Below are positions 16,926 through 25,945 of a stretch of 64,000 nt of DNA, piece by piece. The notes under the pieces are model-generated. The model was not told the origin of the DNA, ran no database searches, and saw nothing but the letters and a program-made list of their open reading frames with translations. Source of the DNA: Mangrovivirga halotolerans (lineage in GTDB: Bacteria; Bacteroidota; Bacteroidia; Cytophagales; Cyclobacteriaceae); the NCBI RefSeq assembly GCF_026241165.1, contig NZ_JAPFQN010000011.1, forward strand, positions 1 through 64,000. Direction: 5' to 3'. Within the stretch, counting starts at the first letter, position 1. Each line of letters begins with the position of its first letter. The translations under genes and the position numbers were made by a program.

Positions 16926-19697
16926 ATGCCTCAATATGATCATAAGGCCATAGAGGCCAGATGGAAAAAATACTGGAAAGACAATAAAACTTATCAGGTC
17001 ACTGAAGACACATCCAAGCCGAAGTTTTATGCATTAGATATGTTCCCCTATCCTTCAGGAGCAGGATTACATGTGGGGCATCCACTTGGGTACATTGCAT
17101 CGGATATTGTGGCCAGGTATAAGAGAAATAAGGGATACAATGTATTGCATCCTATGGGATTTGATTCTTTTGGCTTGCCTGCTGAGCAATACGCTATCCA
17201 GACCGGTCAGCATCCTGCAATTACGACTGCTAATAATATCAAACGATATAAGGAGCAGCTTGAAAATATCGGCTTCAGTTATGATATGTCCAGGGAAGTT
17301 CAAACCAGCTCTCCTGACTATTATAAATGGACACAATGGATCTTCATGCAGTTGTTCAATCATTATTATGACAATGATGAAGATAAAGCTGTTCCGGTAA
17401 GTGTGCTCGAAGAAAAGCTGTCTCAATCAGGTTCAAAAGGTGTCAACGCTACTTGCGATGAAGATACTCCTCAAATCACTGCTGAAGAATGGCAGAAAAT
17501 GAGTGAATCAGAGCAGCAGAAATATCTTTTACATTATCGTCTGACTTTTCTTTCTGACGCTGTGGTAAACTGGTGCCCTGGCTTGGGCACAGTCCTTGCC
17601 AATGATGAAGTAAAAGATGGCGTTTCTGAAAGAGGCGGCTTTCCTGTTGAAAGAAAGAAAATGCAGCAATGGAGTATGCGCATAACTGCCTACGCTGACA
17701 GGCTGCTTAATGGTCTTGATACCATAGACTGGCCTGAAGCTGTAAAGGAAATGCAGAAAAACTGGATCGGCAAAAGTATCGGCGCACAGGTTTCTTTTGA
17801 CCTGGAAAAATCTGACCATGAAATAAAAGTATTTACTACCCGTGTTGATACCATCTACGGTGTTACATTTTTAGTTCTTGCTCCCGAAAGTGAGATCATC
17901 GATGATATAGTTACAGATGACCAAAAAGAAGAAGTCACGAACTATGTAGAGGAAGCTAAGAACAGGTCTGAGAGAGAACGAATGTCTGATGTGAAAAATA
18001 TCTCCGGGGTATTTACCGGTGCTTATGCTTTACATCCTTTCACAGGAGAAAAAGTCCCAGTCTGGGTAGCTGATTATGTTTTGGGTGGTTATGGAACGGG
18101 CGCTGTGATGGCTGTACCTTCCGGTGACCAGCGAGATTATGAATTTGCTAATTATTTTGATCTTCCTATAGTTAAGATCATCGACTCTCAGGATATTACT
18201 GAAACAGCCGATCCCACTAAAGAAGGTAAAATGGTTAATTCCGGATTCCTTGATGGGCTCACTGTATCCGAAGCCACTAAAAAAGCAGTTGAAGTACTGG
18301 AAGATAAAGGAAAAGGCTTTGCCAAAGTGAATTACCGTATGCGCGATGCCGTTTTCAGCAGACAGCGTTATTGGGGAGAACCAATCCCTGTTTATTTTAA
18401 GGATGATGTTCCTTACCTGATCAATGAAAGTGAGCTTCCTTTAGAACTTCCAGAAGTTGATAAATATTTACCGACCGAAGATGGAGAACCACCATTAGCA
18501 AGAGCTGATAATTGGAAAACTCCTGAAGGCTATGAGTACGAAAAAAGCACAATGCCAGGCTGGGCAGGTTCAAGCTGGTACCTTTTCAGATACATGGATC
18601 CAAAGAATCAAGATGCTTTAGCAGATAAAGAAAAACTAAAGTATTGGGAAAATGTGGATTTGTACATTGGTGGATCTGAACATGCAACAGGCCATTTATT
18701 ATATAGCAGATTCTGGACAAAATTCCTTAAGGACATCGGTTATTTAACCGTTGATGAGCCATTTAAAAAGCTAATCAACCAGGGTATGATCCAGGGTAGA
18801 TCTAACTTCGTTTACAGGATAAAAGACTCAAATAAATTTGTTTCCCTCAATCTGAAAGACGAATATGATGTAGCTGCAATGCATGTTGATGTTTCTTTAG
18901 TTCACGGAAATGATGAATTAGATATTGAAGCTTTTAAAAAGTGGAGACCAGATCTTGCAGAGGCCGAATTTATCCTTGAGGATGGAAAGTACATCTGTGG
19001 ATGGGAAGTAGAGAAGATGTCTAAGAGTAAATACAATGTTGTAAACCCTGATGACATCATCGAACAATATGGTGCTGACACGCTTAGAATGTACGAGATG
19101 TTTCTCGGTCCGCTAGAACAATTTAAACCATGGAATACTCATGGTATTGATGGTGTCGCTAAATTCTTAAGAAAATTCTGGAGGTTATTCTTTAATGATG
19201 AAGGCGAGCTGATAGTCACCAATGATCCAGCAGACAAAAAAGCGCTTAAAGTAACTCACGGCACTATTAAAAAGACGATCGAGGATATCGAAAGGCTTTC
19301 GTTTAATACTGTGGTAAGCGCATTTATGATCTGTGCAAATGAGCTAACAAGTATGAAGTGCCATAGCAGGGAAGCTCTTGAACCTTTAGTTGTAGCATTA
19401 TCCCCGTTCGCTCCGCATATTTGCGAAGAAATATGGGCAGGACTAGGACATACCGAAAGTGTAACAAAAGCTGAATTCCCTACCTACATTGAGAGCTATC
19501 TGGTAGAAGACAGCCATGAATACCCGATTATGATCAATGGTAAGATGAGGACAAAGATCTCATTCTCGCTTGATGCGCCGAAACCAGAAATGGAGGCGAC
19601 AGTAAAAGCAAATGATATTGTTCAGAAATGGCTTGATGGAAAAGAGCCTAAAAAGATCATCGTTGTACCTAAGAAGATCATTAACGTGGTAGTTTAA
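16926..19697 (+). CDS. leuS: Leucyl-tRNA synthetase
   Basis: A class I synthetase of 923 aa that charges tRNA(Leu). Visible are the HIGH-type motif HVGH at residues 49-52, an editing (CP1) domain in the middle (VFTTRVDTIYGVTF and GYGTGAVMAVPSGDQRD), WAGSSWYLFRYMDP, and KMSKS at 697-701. The anticodon-binding domain and C-terminal extension are complete. The size is normal for the bacterial type. It is monocistronic with a strong bidirectional terminator. Confidence 0.97.
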   Translation: MPQYDHKAIEARWKKYWKDNKTYQVTEDTSKPKFYALDMFPYPSGAGLHVGHPLGYIASDIVARYKRNKGYNVLHPMGFDSFGLPAEQYAIQTGQHPAITTANNIKRYKEQLENIGFSYDMSREVQTSSPDYYKWTQWIFMQLFNHYYDNDEDKAVPVSVLEEKLSQSGSKGVNATCDEDTPQITAEEWQKMSESEQQKYLLHYRLTFLSDAVVNWCPGLGTVLANDEVKDGVSERGGFPVERKKMQQWSMRITAYADRLLNGLDTIDWPEAVKEMQKNWIGKSIGAQVSFDLEKSDHEIKVFTTRVDTIYGVTFLVLAPESEIIDDIVTDDQKEEVTNYVEEAKNRSERERMSDVKNISGVFTGAYALHPFTGEKVPVWVADYVLGGYGTGAVMAVPSGDQRDYEFANYFDLPIVKIIDSQDITETADPTKEGKMVNSGFLDGLTVSEATKKAVEVLEDKGKGFAKVNYRMRDAVFSRQRYWGEPIPVYFKDDVPYLINESELPLELPEVDKYLPTEDGEPPLARADNWKTPEGYEYEKSTMPGWAGSSWYLFRYMDPKNQDALADKEKLKYWENVDLYIGGSEHATGHLLYSRFWTKFLKDIGYLTVDEPFKKLINQGMIQGRSNFVYRIKDSNKFVSLNLKDEYDVAAMHVDVSLVHGNDELDIEAFKKWRPDLAEAEFILEDGKYICGWEVEKMSKSKYNVVNPDDIIEQYGADTLRMYEMFLGPLEQFKPWNTHGIDGVAKFLRKFWRLFFNDEGELIVTNDPADKKALKVTHGTIKKTIEDIERLSFNTVVSAFMICANELTSMKCHSREALEPLVVALSPFAPHICEEIWAGLGHTESVTKAEFPTYIESYLVEDSHEYPIMINGKMRTKISFSLDAPKPEMEATVKANDIVQKWLDGKEPKKIIVVPKKIINVVV

Positions 19698-19720
19698 GTT
19701 GAATTAATCCAACCGCAAAT

Positions 19721-19757
19721 AAAAACCCCGGCCTCAAATGAGACCGGGGTTTATTTT
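19721..19757. terminator. Bidirectional terminator between leuS and the POT transporter
   Basis: AAACCCCGG pairs with CCGGGGTTT around an inner CTC/GAG, giving a long GC-rich stem flanked by an A run and a T run. It serves the convergent genes leuS and the peptide transporter. Confidence 0.85.
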
Positions 19758-19778
19758 TATCTTTAATTCTCTATTTAA

Positions 19779-21329
19779 TTAATGAACGTTGGCCATCCAT
19801 CTCTTCATAAGAGGAGCAATAATCAATGCAATTACAGCTGCACCAAACGAGTAATACGCTATAAGTTCAAATCCGTCTGAATAAATAGGGAGCGATACGA
19901 CAGGGTCAATTTCCTTACCCGGGTTTTCTTCAATTGCTAATTGCTTAGCTACAAATCCTACAACCTGAAAAGCAAATGCAGAAGAAAGGAACCACACACC
20001 CATCATGAAAGCAACGAACTTAGCAGGCGATAAATCTGTAATCTTAGATAGTCCTACAGGAGACATAAATAATTCACCCGCAGAAATTAAGAAATACATG
20101 ATCAATAAATAAATCATTGGAACCATACCTGCAGACGCACTTCCTCTGGCAAGAGAAAGAATATAAAATCCCACTCCCAATAAGGCTAATCCCATTGCAA
20201 ATTTAAATGGAGTTCGTGGGTTTGCATTTCGCTTACTTAAAATACCCCAAAGAGCAGACATTGGAATAGATAATAAAATTATAAATGCCGGGTTAATAAA
20301 GTTAGTTTGCGCAGCATTGAGCCATACTAGATCAACATTTCGATCTGCAAACAAAGTCAGTACCGAACCACTCAATTCATGGAATCCCCAGAATACCGTC
20401 ATGAAAATAGTTAGCAACACCGCTGAAATTAACTTCAACTTAGCAGCAAGATCAACCTGGTAAATAATCCATATTATATAGGCAAGAACAATTATACCCA
20501 ACAGTCTGAATAAAACATTGACAATGGTAACTTCACCAAAGAATGGCTCTAAGAAACCTAAGTAATTAAAGCTTGATAAAAGGTATGCTATCAAAGGTAC
20601 CGCTAAAAATGACAGAATCACGACCCAGTGTCCTGCTTTAATACCGAATGTCTTTTTATCAATTAATCTATCTTCCGGAGGCATTCCTTTATCACCGAAA
20701 ACTCCTTTCTTCATACCTGCGTAGAAGAACAGAAGTCCAGTTAACATTCCAAAACCAGCCAGACCGAAACCATAATGGTATCCGAATTCTGCAGCCAGGT
20801 ATCCACATAGTAATGGAGAAGCCAGGGCACCTATATTGATTCCCATGTAAAATATGGTAAAACCCTTATCCTTACGGACATCACCGGTTTCATAAAGAGT
20901 ACCTACAAAAGTTGAAATATTCGGTTTAAAGAAACCATTTCCAACAATTATAAAGGAGAGAGCGAGATAGAATAAAATATTATCTTCAAAGGCAAGAACA
21001 AAGTGACCAATGGCCATCAAAACTCCTCCAAGCATTATAGAATTCCGATAGCCCATTATTTTATCTGCTAACCGTCCTCCAATAACAGGCGTAGCATAGA
21101 CAAGAGAACCATAAGAAGAATATACAATAGCTGCAACGGCATCTTTAGCCTGAATGGCGTCGAATACCTTTTCAACCATGTAGAGCGTAAGTAACGCCCG
21201 CATTCCATAAAAACTAAATCTTTCCCACAGTTCGGCGAAGAAGAGATAAAAAAGCCCTTTTGGGTGGCCAAACAATTCATTTTCCTTTGCAGAAGACGTA
21301 TTGTCAAGGGGTTCTGCTGATTGACTCAT
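19779..21329 (-). CDS. POT/PTR-family proton-dependent oligopeptide transporter
   Basis: A 516-residue inner-membrane protein with about 14 predicted helices. The family motif is clear near the N terminus (FFAELWERFSFYGMRALLTLYM, containing the ExxERFxYY proton-coupling element), followed by GGRLADKIMGYRN and FTIFYMGINIGAL in the first bundle. It would import di- and tripeptides with protons. It is monocistronic and divergent from pckA. Confidence 0.92.
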   Translation of the reverse strand: MSQSAEPLDNTSSAKENELFGHPKGLFYLFFAELWERFSFYGMRALLTLYMVEKVFDAIQAKDAVAAIVYSSYGSLVYATPVIGGRLADKIMGYRNSIMLGGVLMAIGHFVLAFEDNILFYLALSFIIVGNGFFKPNISTFVGTLYETGDVRKDKGFTIFYMGINIGALASPLLCGYLAAEFGYHYGFGLAGFGMLTGLLFFYAGMKKGVFGDKGMPPEDRLIDKKTFGIKAGHWVVILSFLAVPLIAYLLSSFNYLGFLEPFFGEVTIVNVLFRLLGIIVLAYIIWIIYQVDLAAKLKLISAVLLTIFMTVFWGFHELSGSVLTLFADRNVDLVWLNAAQTNFINPAFIILLSIPMSALWGILSKRNANPRTPFKFAMGLALLGVGFYILSLARGSASAGMVPMIYLLIMYFLISAGELFMSPVGLSKITDLSPAKFVAFMMGVWFLSSAFAFQVVGFVAKQLAIEENPGKEIDPVVSLPIYSDGFELIAYYSFGAAVIALIIAPLMKRWMANVH

Positions 21330-21469
21330 AGGTTTATGTTAAGTTTTTCAATTTTCAAAAAATCGAATAAATCTACAACCGGATCGTTGAAATAACAACT
21401 TTAGTAGCTACAAGGTGGTTAATTGGCATAAAATAACAGTTTTATTTTCCATGTTAGTTAATTAATTTT

Positions 21470-21477
21470 TAGCTTTG
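21470..21477 (+). promoter_or_regulatory. Candidate -7 element for pckA
   Basis: TAGCTTTG is an exact TAnnTTTG match 47 bases upstream of the pckA ATG. It is followed at once by GCGAAAACGATTGAAA (21477-21492), which resembles a LacI/CcpA-type operator and would cover the transcription start. Confidence 0.5.
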
Positions 21478-21524
21478 CGAAAACGATTGAAATCAACAAT
21501 AACCCTTATTTAATCAAAATAGCA

Positions 21525-23144
21525 ATGGTAGAATACGGCTTGAAATCAACGGTCTCTGGCATAGACAAATATGACATTGACCGGGCAGGACAGGTTTTTT
21601 GGAATTTAACCCCCGCAGAATTAGTCGAACACGCCTTAAATAATGACGAAGGCAAACTGACTGACACCGGAGCATTAATGTGCGACACCGGAAAATTCAC
21701 CGGACGCTCTCCAAAGGATCGTTTTGTTGTTGAAGATGAAAAAACTAAAGATTCTGTATGGTGGGGAGATATCAATATCCCTATTTCTCCAGACCACTTT
21801 GACAAGATCTACAAAAAGATGATTGCCAACCTTGAAGGCAAAAACCTGTACGTAAGAGATGCTTTTGCAGGAGCTGACCCTCGATACAGACTAAACCTGA
21901 GAGTAATCAATACAAAAGCATGGCAAAACCTGTTTTGCAACAACATGTTCATGAGGCCTGAAAGAAGTGAACTTGAAGGTTTCGATCCGAATTTCACTAT
22001 CATTTGTGATCCTGATTTTAAAGCTGATCCTTCTACAGATGGTACGCGCCAGGAAAACTTCGCTATTATCAACTTTACAAAAAGAATGATCCTTATCGGG
22101 GGAACTGCTTATGCCGGAGAAATGAAGAAAGGAATTTTCTCTGTCCTGAACTATATTCTTCCTCATGATGAAAATGTTCTTTCAATGCATTGCTCGGCTA
22201 ACATGAGCATGGATGAAACTGATACGGCGATATTCTTCGGACTTTCAGGAACAGGCAAAACAACCCTTTCTGCTGACCCTGAGAGACATCTAATTGGAGA
22301 TGATGAGCATGGCTGGACTGACAACGGGGTATTTAACTTCGAAGGTGGTTGTTATGCAAAAGTTATTGATCTTTCCAGGGAAAAAGAACCAGAAATCTGG
22401 GATGCAATTAAATTTGGTGCTATTGTAGAAAACACCCGATTTAAAGAAGGTACCAGAACCGTTGATTACGAAAATACTTCAGTCACTGAAAACACGAGGA
22501 CTGCCTATCCTATTCACCATATAGCTAACGCTAAAATTCCTTCGATGGGCGGCATTCCTAAAAATATATTCTTCCTGACTTGCGATGCTTTCGGTGTTTT
22601 ACCTCCGATCTCACGACTTTCAAAAGGTCAGGCTATGTTCCATTTCATTTCAGGATACACAGCAAAAGTTGCTGGAACTGAAGCGGGAATTACAGAGCCT
22701 GTGTCTGCATTCTCAGCTTGCTTCGGCGCTCCATTCTTACCATTGCATCCGACTAAGTATGCCGAAATGCTAGGCGAAAAAATGGAAAAATACGATGTGA
22801 ACGTTTGGCTTGTGAACACAGGCTGGAGCGGAGGTCCATATGGAGTAGGTTCAAGAATGAAACTACCTTATACAAGAGCAATGATCACAGCAGCTCTTAA
22901 TGGCACCTTAGCAAAAAGCGATTTTGTGAAACATCCTGTTTTTGGTTGTGAGATGCCGACTTCTTGCCCTAATGTTCCTGATGAGGTTCTTGATCCAGGA
23001 AAAACCTGGAAAGACAAAGAAGCTTACGATGAAAAAGCCAACAATCTTGCTTCTATGTTCATTAAAAACTTCGATAAGTACTCTGATTTCGCCAACGACG
23101 AAATCATGGCAGGAGCTCCAATTACCGGAGAAAAAGTGAAATAA
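21525..23144 (+). CDS. pckA: Phosphoenolpyruvate carboxykinase (ATP)
   Basis: A 539-residue ATP-type PEPCK: oxaloacetate plus ATP to PEP and CO2, the gateway of gluconeogenesis. Seen are TGRSPKDRFVV near residue 58, the P-loop GLSGTGKTT at 239-247, HCSANMSMDETDTAIFFG before it, and DDEHGW for metal and nucleotide binding. The length is normal. It is monocistronic, with a recognisable promoter and operator-like sequence upstream and a strong terminator downstream. Confidence 0.97.
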   Translation: MVEYGLKSTVSGIDKYDIDRAGQVFWNLTPAELVEHALNNDEGKLTDTGALMCDTGKFTGRSPKDRFVVEDEKTKDSVWWGDINIPISPDHFDKIYKKMIANLEGKNLYVRDAFAGADPRYRLNLRVINTKAWQNLFCNNMFMRPERSELEGFDPNFTIICDPDFKADPSTDGTRQENFAIINFTKRMILIGGTAYAGEMKKGIFSVLNYILPHDENVLSMHCSANMSMDETDTAIFFGLSGTGKTTLSADPERHLIGDDEHGWTDNGVFNFEGGCYAKVIDLSREKEPEIWDAIKFGAIVENTRFKEGTRTVDYENTSVTENTRTAYPIHHIANAKIPSMGGIPKNIFFLTCDAFGVLPPISRLSKGQAMFHFISGYTAKVAGTEAGITEPVSAFSACFGAPFLPLHPTKYAEMLGEKMEKYDVNVWLVNTGWSGGPYGVGSRMKLPYTRAMITAALNGTLAKSDFVKHPVFGCEMPTSCPNVPDEVLDPGKTWKDKEAYDEKANNLASMFIKNFDKYSDFANDEIMAGAPITGEKVK

Positions 23145-23165
23145 TCTGTAAAATTTATACTCAAT

Positions 23166-23197
23166 AAAAAAAGGGACCGATTCGGTCCCTTTTTTTA
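23166..23197. terminator. Bidirectional terminator after pckA
   Basis: GGGACCGA and TCGGTCCC form a tight hairpin flanked by seven A and seven T. It can serve pckA on the plus strand and the SusE gene on the minus strand. Confidence 0.85.
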
Positions 23198-23262
23198 TTT
23201 TATAATCTGATAAAATAGAAGGAACACAACTAAATAGTTATGTTCCTTTATAATTTAACTTA

Positions 23263-24321
23263 TTAATTCAATTGTAGAGAGTAGGTATTATTAACCAAAT
23301 CTAAAGTAACGGTATAATTACCTGCTTCAGTCACCTGGATGTTATCTCCACCTGCGTCCAGACTTCCATCTGCACCACTATCACCATAATTTAAATCCCA
23401 ACTATCATTGGCACGGAATTTCATTTCACCAACTTCTAAATCACCAGTCCAGGTCCAGATTCGTCTCTGTCCATCATATGTCATATCCTGATCTTGAGCC
23501 CATCCAGCATCTCCGTAAGGTGGTATTGCTGATCCAATTACTCCCCACACTACTGGGTTAGAAAGCTCAATTGTCAAGTTAGCTGCATCAACAACCACTT
23601 TATACAATCCTGCCGGAACAGAATAGTTTCCTCCAGATGGATCAAGAGTTCCTGAGTAACCATTAGCTGTTGCTGTTAATGTACCACCCCAGGAATTATC
23701 CCAATTTGGAGCAGGAGTAATTTTAAATTCTACAGGATCACTACCGTCAAAAAGAATTATATTCTCATAAATATCATTAAATTCATAAGAATAAAGCCTT
23801 CCTTCTTCAGCACCTGGTGACCATCCCTGATAAGCACCAGGAACGTAATACATTGGATAATCTATCAATGTTTCATACGGAGTAACAGTATACGATTTAA
23901 CGTCTGAATATAAGGTATCAACATCAGGAACAACAGCTGAGTAAACTCTGGCGTAAACAGTAGATTGAACATCTACTGGTAAATCCATAGAAAGTAGGGT
24001 TCCATTGATATCGCTTACTTTCAGATCTGCTGAAAGATCATTCGTTGTTACTATTGTAGCCGGATCAGTAAAAGCTTCATCAGTAGATAACTGAACGAAA
24101 TATGAAGAGGCTGAACTAAAACCTAGATCGGCAGCAGTCCACTCAAATGTCAAGGTATCATCTGCATTATCTTTAATGAACTCCAAGCCGCCCTGGGCTG
24201 GAGAAATTAATGAAGGAGCAGTTGGCTGATCACTAATCACCACTTCATCAAAGTTTTCTTCGCAGGCTACAAACCCAATTGCAGCCATTAAAAATGCTAG
24301 TATTTTATATTTACTTTTCAT
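23263..24321 (-). CDS. SusE/SusF-type outer membrane glycan-binding lipoprotein
   Basis: A surface lipoprotein of 352 aa from the ATG at 24321, with a signal peptide and lipobox ending GFVAC (Cys20). A SusE-type N-terminal domain is followed by two starch-binding-like modules (VPGAYQGWSPGAEEGRLYSYEF and WGVIGSAIPPYGDAGWAQDQDMTYD) rich in Trp and Tyr. It binds glycan at the cell surface and supports SusCD. An in-frame ATG at 24342 overlaps the SusD stop as TAATG and would add seven residues; translational coupling makes that start possible too. It is the last gene of the operon. Confidence 0.87.
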   Translation of the reverse strand: MKSKYKILAFLMAAIGFVACEENFDEVVISDQPTAPSLISPAQGGLEFIKDNADDTLTFEWTAADLGFSSASSYFVQLSTDEAFTDPATIVTTNDLSADLKVSDINGTLLSMDLPVDVQSTVYARVYSAVVPDVDTLYSDVKSYTVTPYETLIDYPMYYVPGAYQGWSPGAEEGRLYSYEFNDIYENIILFDGSDPVEFKITPAPNWDNSWGGTLTATANGYSGTLDPSGGNYSVPAGLYKVVVDAANLTIELSNPVVWGVIGSAIPPYGDAGWAQDQDMTYDGQRRIWTWTGDLEVGEMKFRANDSWDLNYGDSGADGSLDAGGDNIQVTEAGNYTVTLDLVNNTYSLQLN

Positions 24322-24341
24322 GTTATTTGCATTTAAGTTCA

Positions 24342-25919
24342 TTAATAACCTGGATTTTGTTCCAAATTAGGATTGGCAGCTATATCAGAAGCTGGAATTG
24401 GGAAAAGTTGATATTTATTATCAGTCGCTCTTCCTTCCTGGATTCCACCTTTCCATGGCCATACATAATCCGCTGAAGTAAACACTCCATACCTGATTAA
24501 ATCAGTTCTTCTATGGCACTCCCATGCTAATTCTCTGGCTCTTTCGTCAAGAATAAAGTCCAAAGTAAGACCATCCTGAGTAATATTTCCTGAAGTATCA
24601 CCGTAAGCTCTTTCTCTCAATGCATTAACATATCCAAGAGCTTCTGTGGCTGTTCCACCTGATCCACCTCGCAAAACTGCCTCTGCATACATCAGGTAGA
24701 TATCTGCTAACCTGAAAATAGGGAAGTCTGTGTCTGTGAAAGTCAAATCAGATCCAGGTTGTCCAGAAGAAGTAATATTCTTCCATTTAGTTACTGCATA
24801 TCCATCAGTAAAAGTACTCAAATCTTCAATTTCAAGACTTTGTCCATCTGTGAAAAATAGAGCTCTTGAGTCAGTATTACCTGAGATATCATCAAATTTA
24901 TTTACAAATGCAGATGTAGTTCTTAATCCGGCCCATCCACCATCGATACCGAAAGCAGAAGCACTCATATCTCCACCTACAGCAGCATGAATGATAAAAG
25001 TCGTACCACCATATGATTGAGTATTCTGACCATCAAATGCTACTCTGAAAATAAACTCATTAATATCGTTATTATCAGCAAGGAACATCTCCTGGAAATC
25101 AGGGTGCAAAGTATAACCTGCATTGATAACCTTATTACAATAAGTAATACAATCAGTATACCTGCTAGTACCATTATAAACTTCTGCATTTAGGTAAAGC
25201 TTAGCAAGTAATGACCATACCGCTGCTCTGTCTGCTCTTGCAAACTCATTTGACATTGGTGCAATCATTTCCTCTTCTATTGCAAGAAGTTCTGACTCAA
25301 CATATTCAAAAACTTCTTCTCTAGACGCTTGTCTCGGAAGGAATGCACCAACGTTATCTTCTTCTGTTACAAAAGGAATATCCCCAAAAAGGTCAAGTGC
25401 ATGCCAATAACTTAAAGCTCTTAAAAACCGAGCTTCAGCTCTGAAATTAGCTATTGTTTCTACATCAGTAATACCTCTTTCAGCAAGTTTATCAGTATTA
25501 GATTGTCTCAAAAATTCATTAATCAAAACTATTTGATAATAAATACGAGAGTACATTCCTCTAATAAACACATCATTTGCACCCCAATCATGATTATGAA
25601 AATCTTTGATTGTCTGGTCATTCCATGCAATTACTGCTTCGTCAGTAGTTAATTCCTGATGATAATAGTACTGTCTCAGATAAGATGAAAAACCTTCATC
25701 TATACCAGCAATATCTCCTTGTCCTGCAGGACCTTGCTGACCAGTAAGTGCTAAACCTCCATAGATCTTTGCTAAAACTTGCTTATAGGATTCTACATCT
25801 GTAAAAACCGTTTCTGCAGTTTCTTCGTCCGGATCTATCGGCACAACATTAAGGTCATCTATACAAGATGTCATATAGACAACCAATCCGATAAATAATA
25901 TATATATATTTCTTTTCAT
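24342..25919 (-). CDS. SusD/RagB-family nutrient-binding outer membrane lipoprotein
   Basis: A 525-residue protein with a lipobox ending YMTSC (Cys19), TPR-like helices in the first half (EARFLRALSYWHALDLFGDIPFV), and the C-terminal SusD signature FRLADIYLMYAEAVLRGG with RRTDLIRYG. It forms the lid of the SusC transporter and captures the glycan. It lies 26 bases downstream of SusC. The match to starch-type SusD with a SusE downstream suggests a malto-oligosaccharide or related glucan substrate, which is inference. Confidence 0.92.
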   Translation of the reverse strand: MKRNIYILFIGLVVYMTSCIDDLNVVPIDPDEETAETVFTDVESYKQVLAKIYGGLALTGQQGPAGQGDIAGIDEGFSSYLRQYYYHQELTTDEAVIAWNDQTIKDFHNHDWGANDVFIRGMYSRIYYQIVLINEFLRQSNTDKLAERGITDVETIANFRAEARFLRALSYWHALDLFGDIPFVTEEDNVGAFLPRQASREEVFEYVESELLAIEEEMIAPMSNEFARADRAAVWSLLAKLYLNAEVYNGTSRYTDCITYCNKVINAGYTLHPDFQEMFLADNNDINEFIFRVAFDGQNTQSYGGTTFIIHAAVGGDMSASAFGIDGGWAGLRTTSAFVNKFDDISGNTDSRALFFTDGQSLEIEDLSTFTDGYAVTKWKNITSSGQPGSDLTFTDTDFPIFRLADIYLMYAEAVLRGGSGGTATEALGYVNALRERAYGDTSGNITQDGLTLDFILDERARELAWECHRRTDLIRYGVFTSADYVWPWKGGIQEGRATDNKYQLFPIPASDIAANPNLEQNPGY

Positions 25920-25945
25920 TGTCTTAGTATTTAATGTCTCTATAA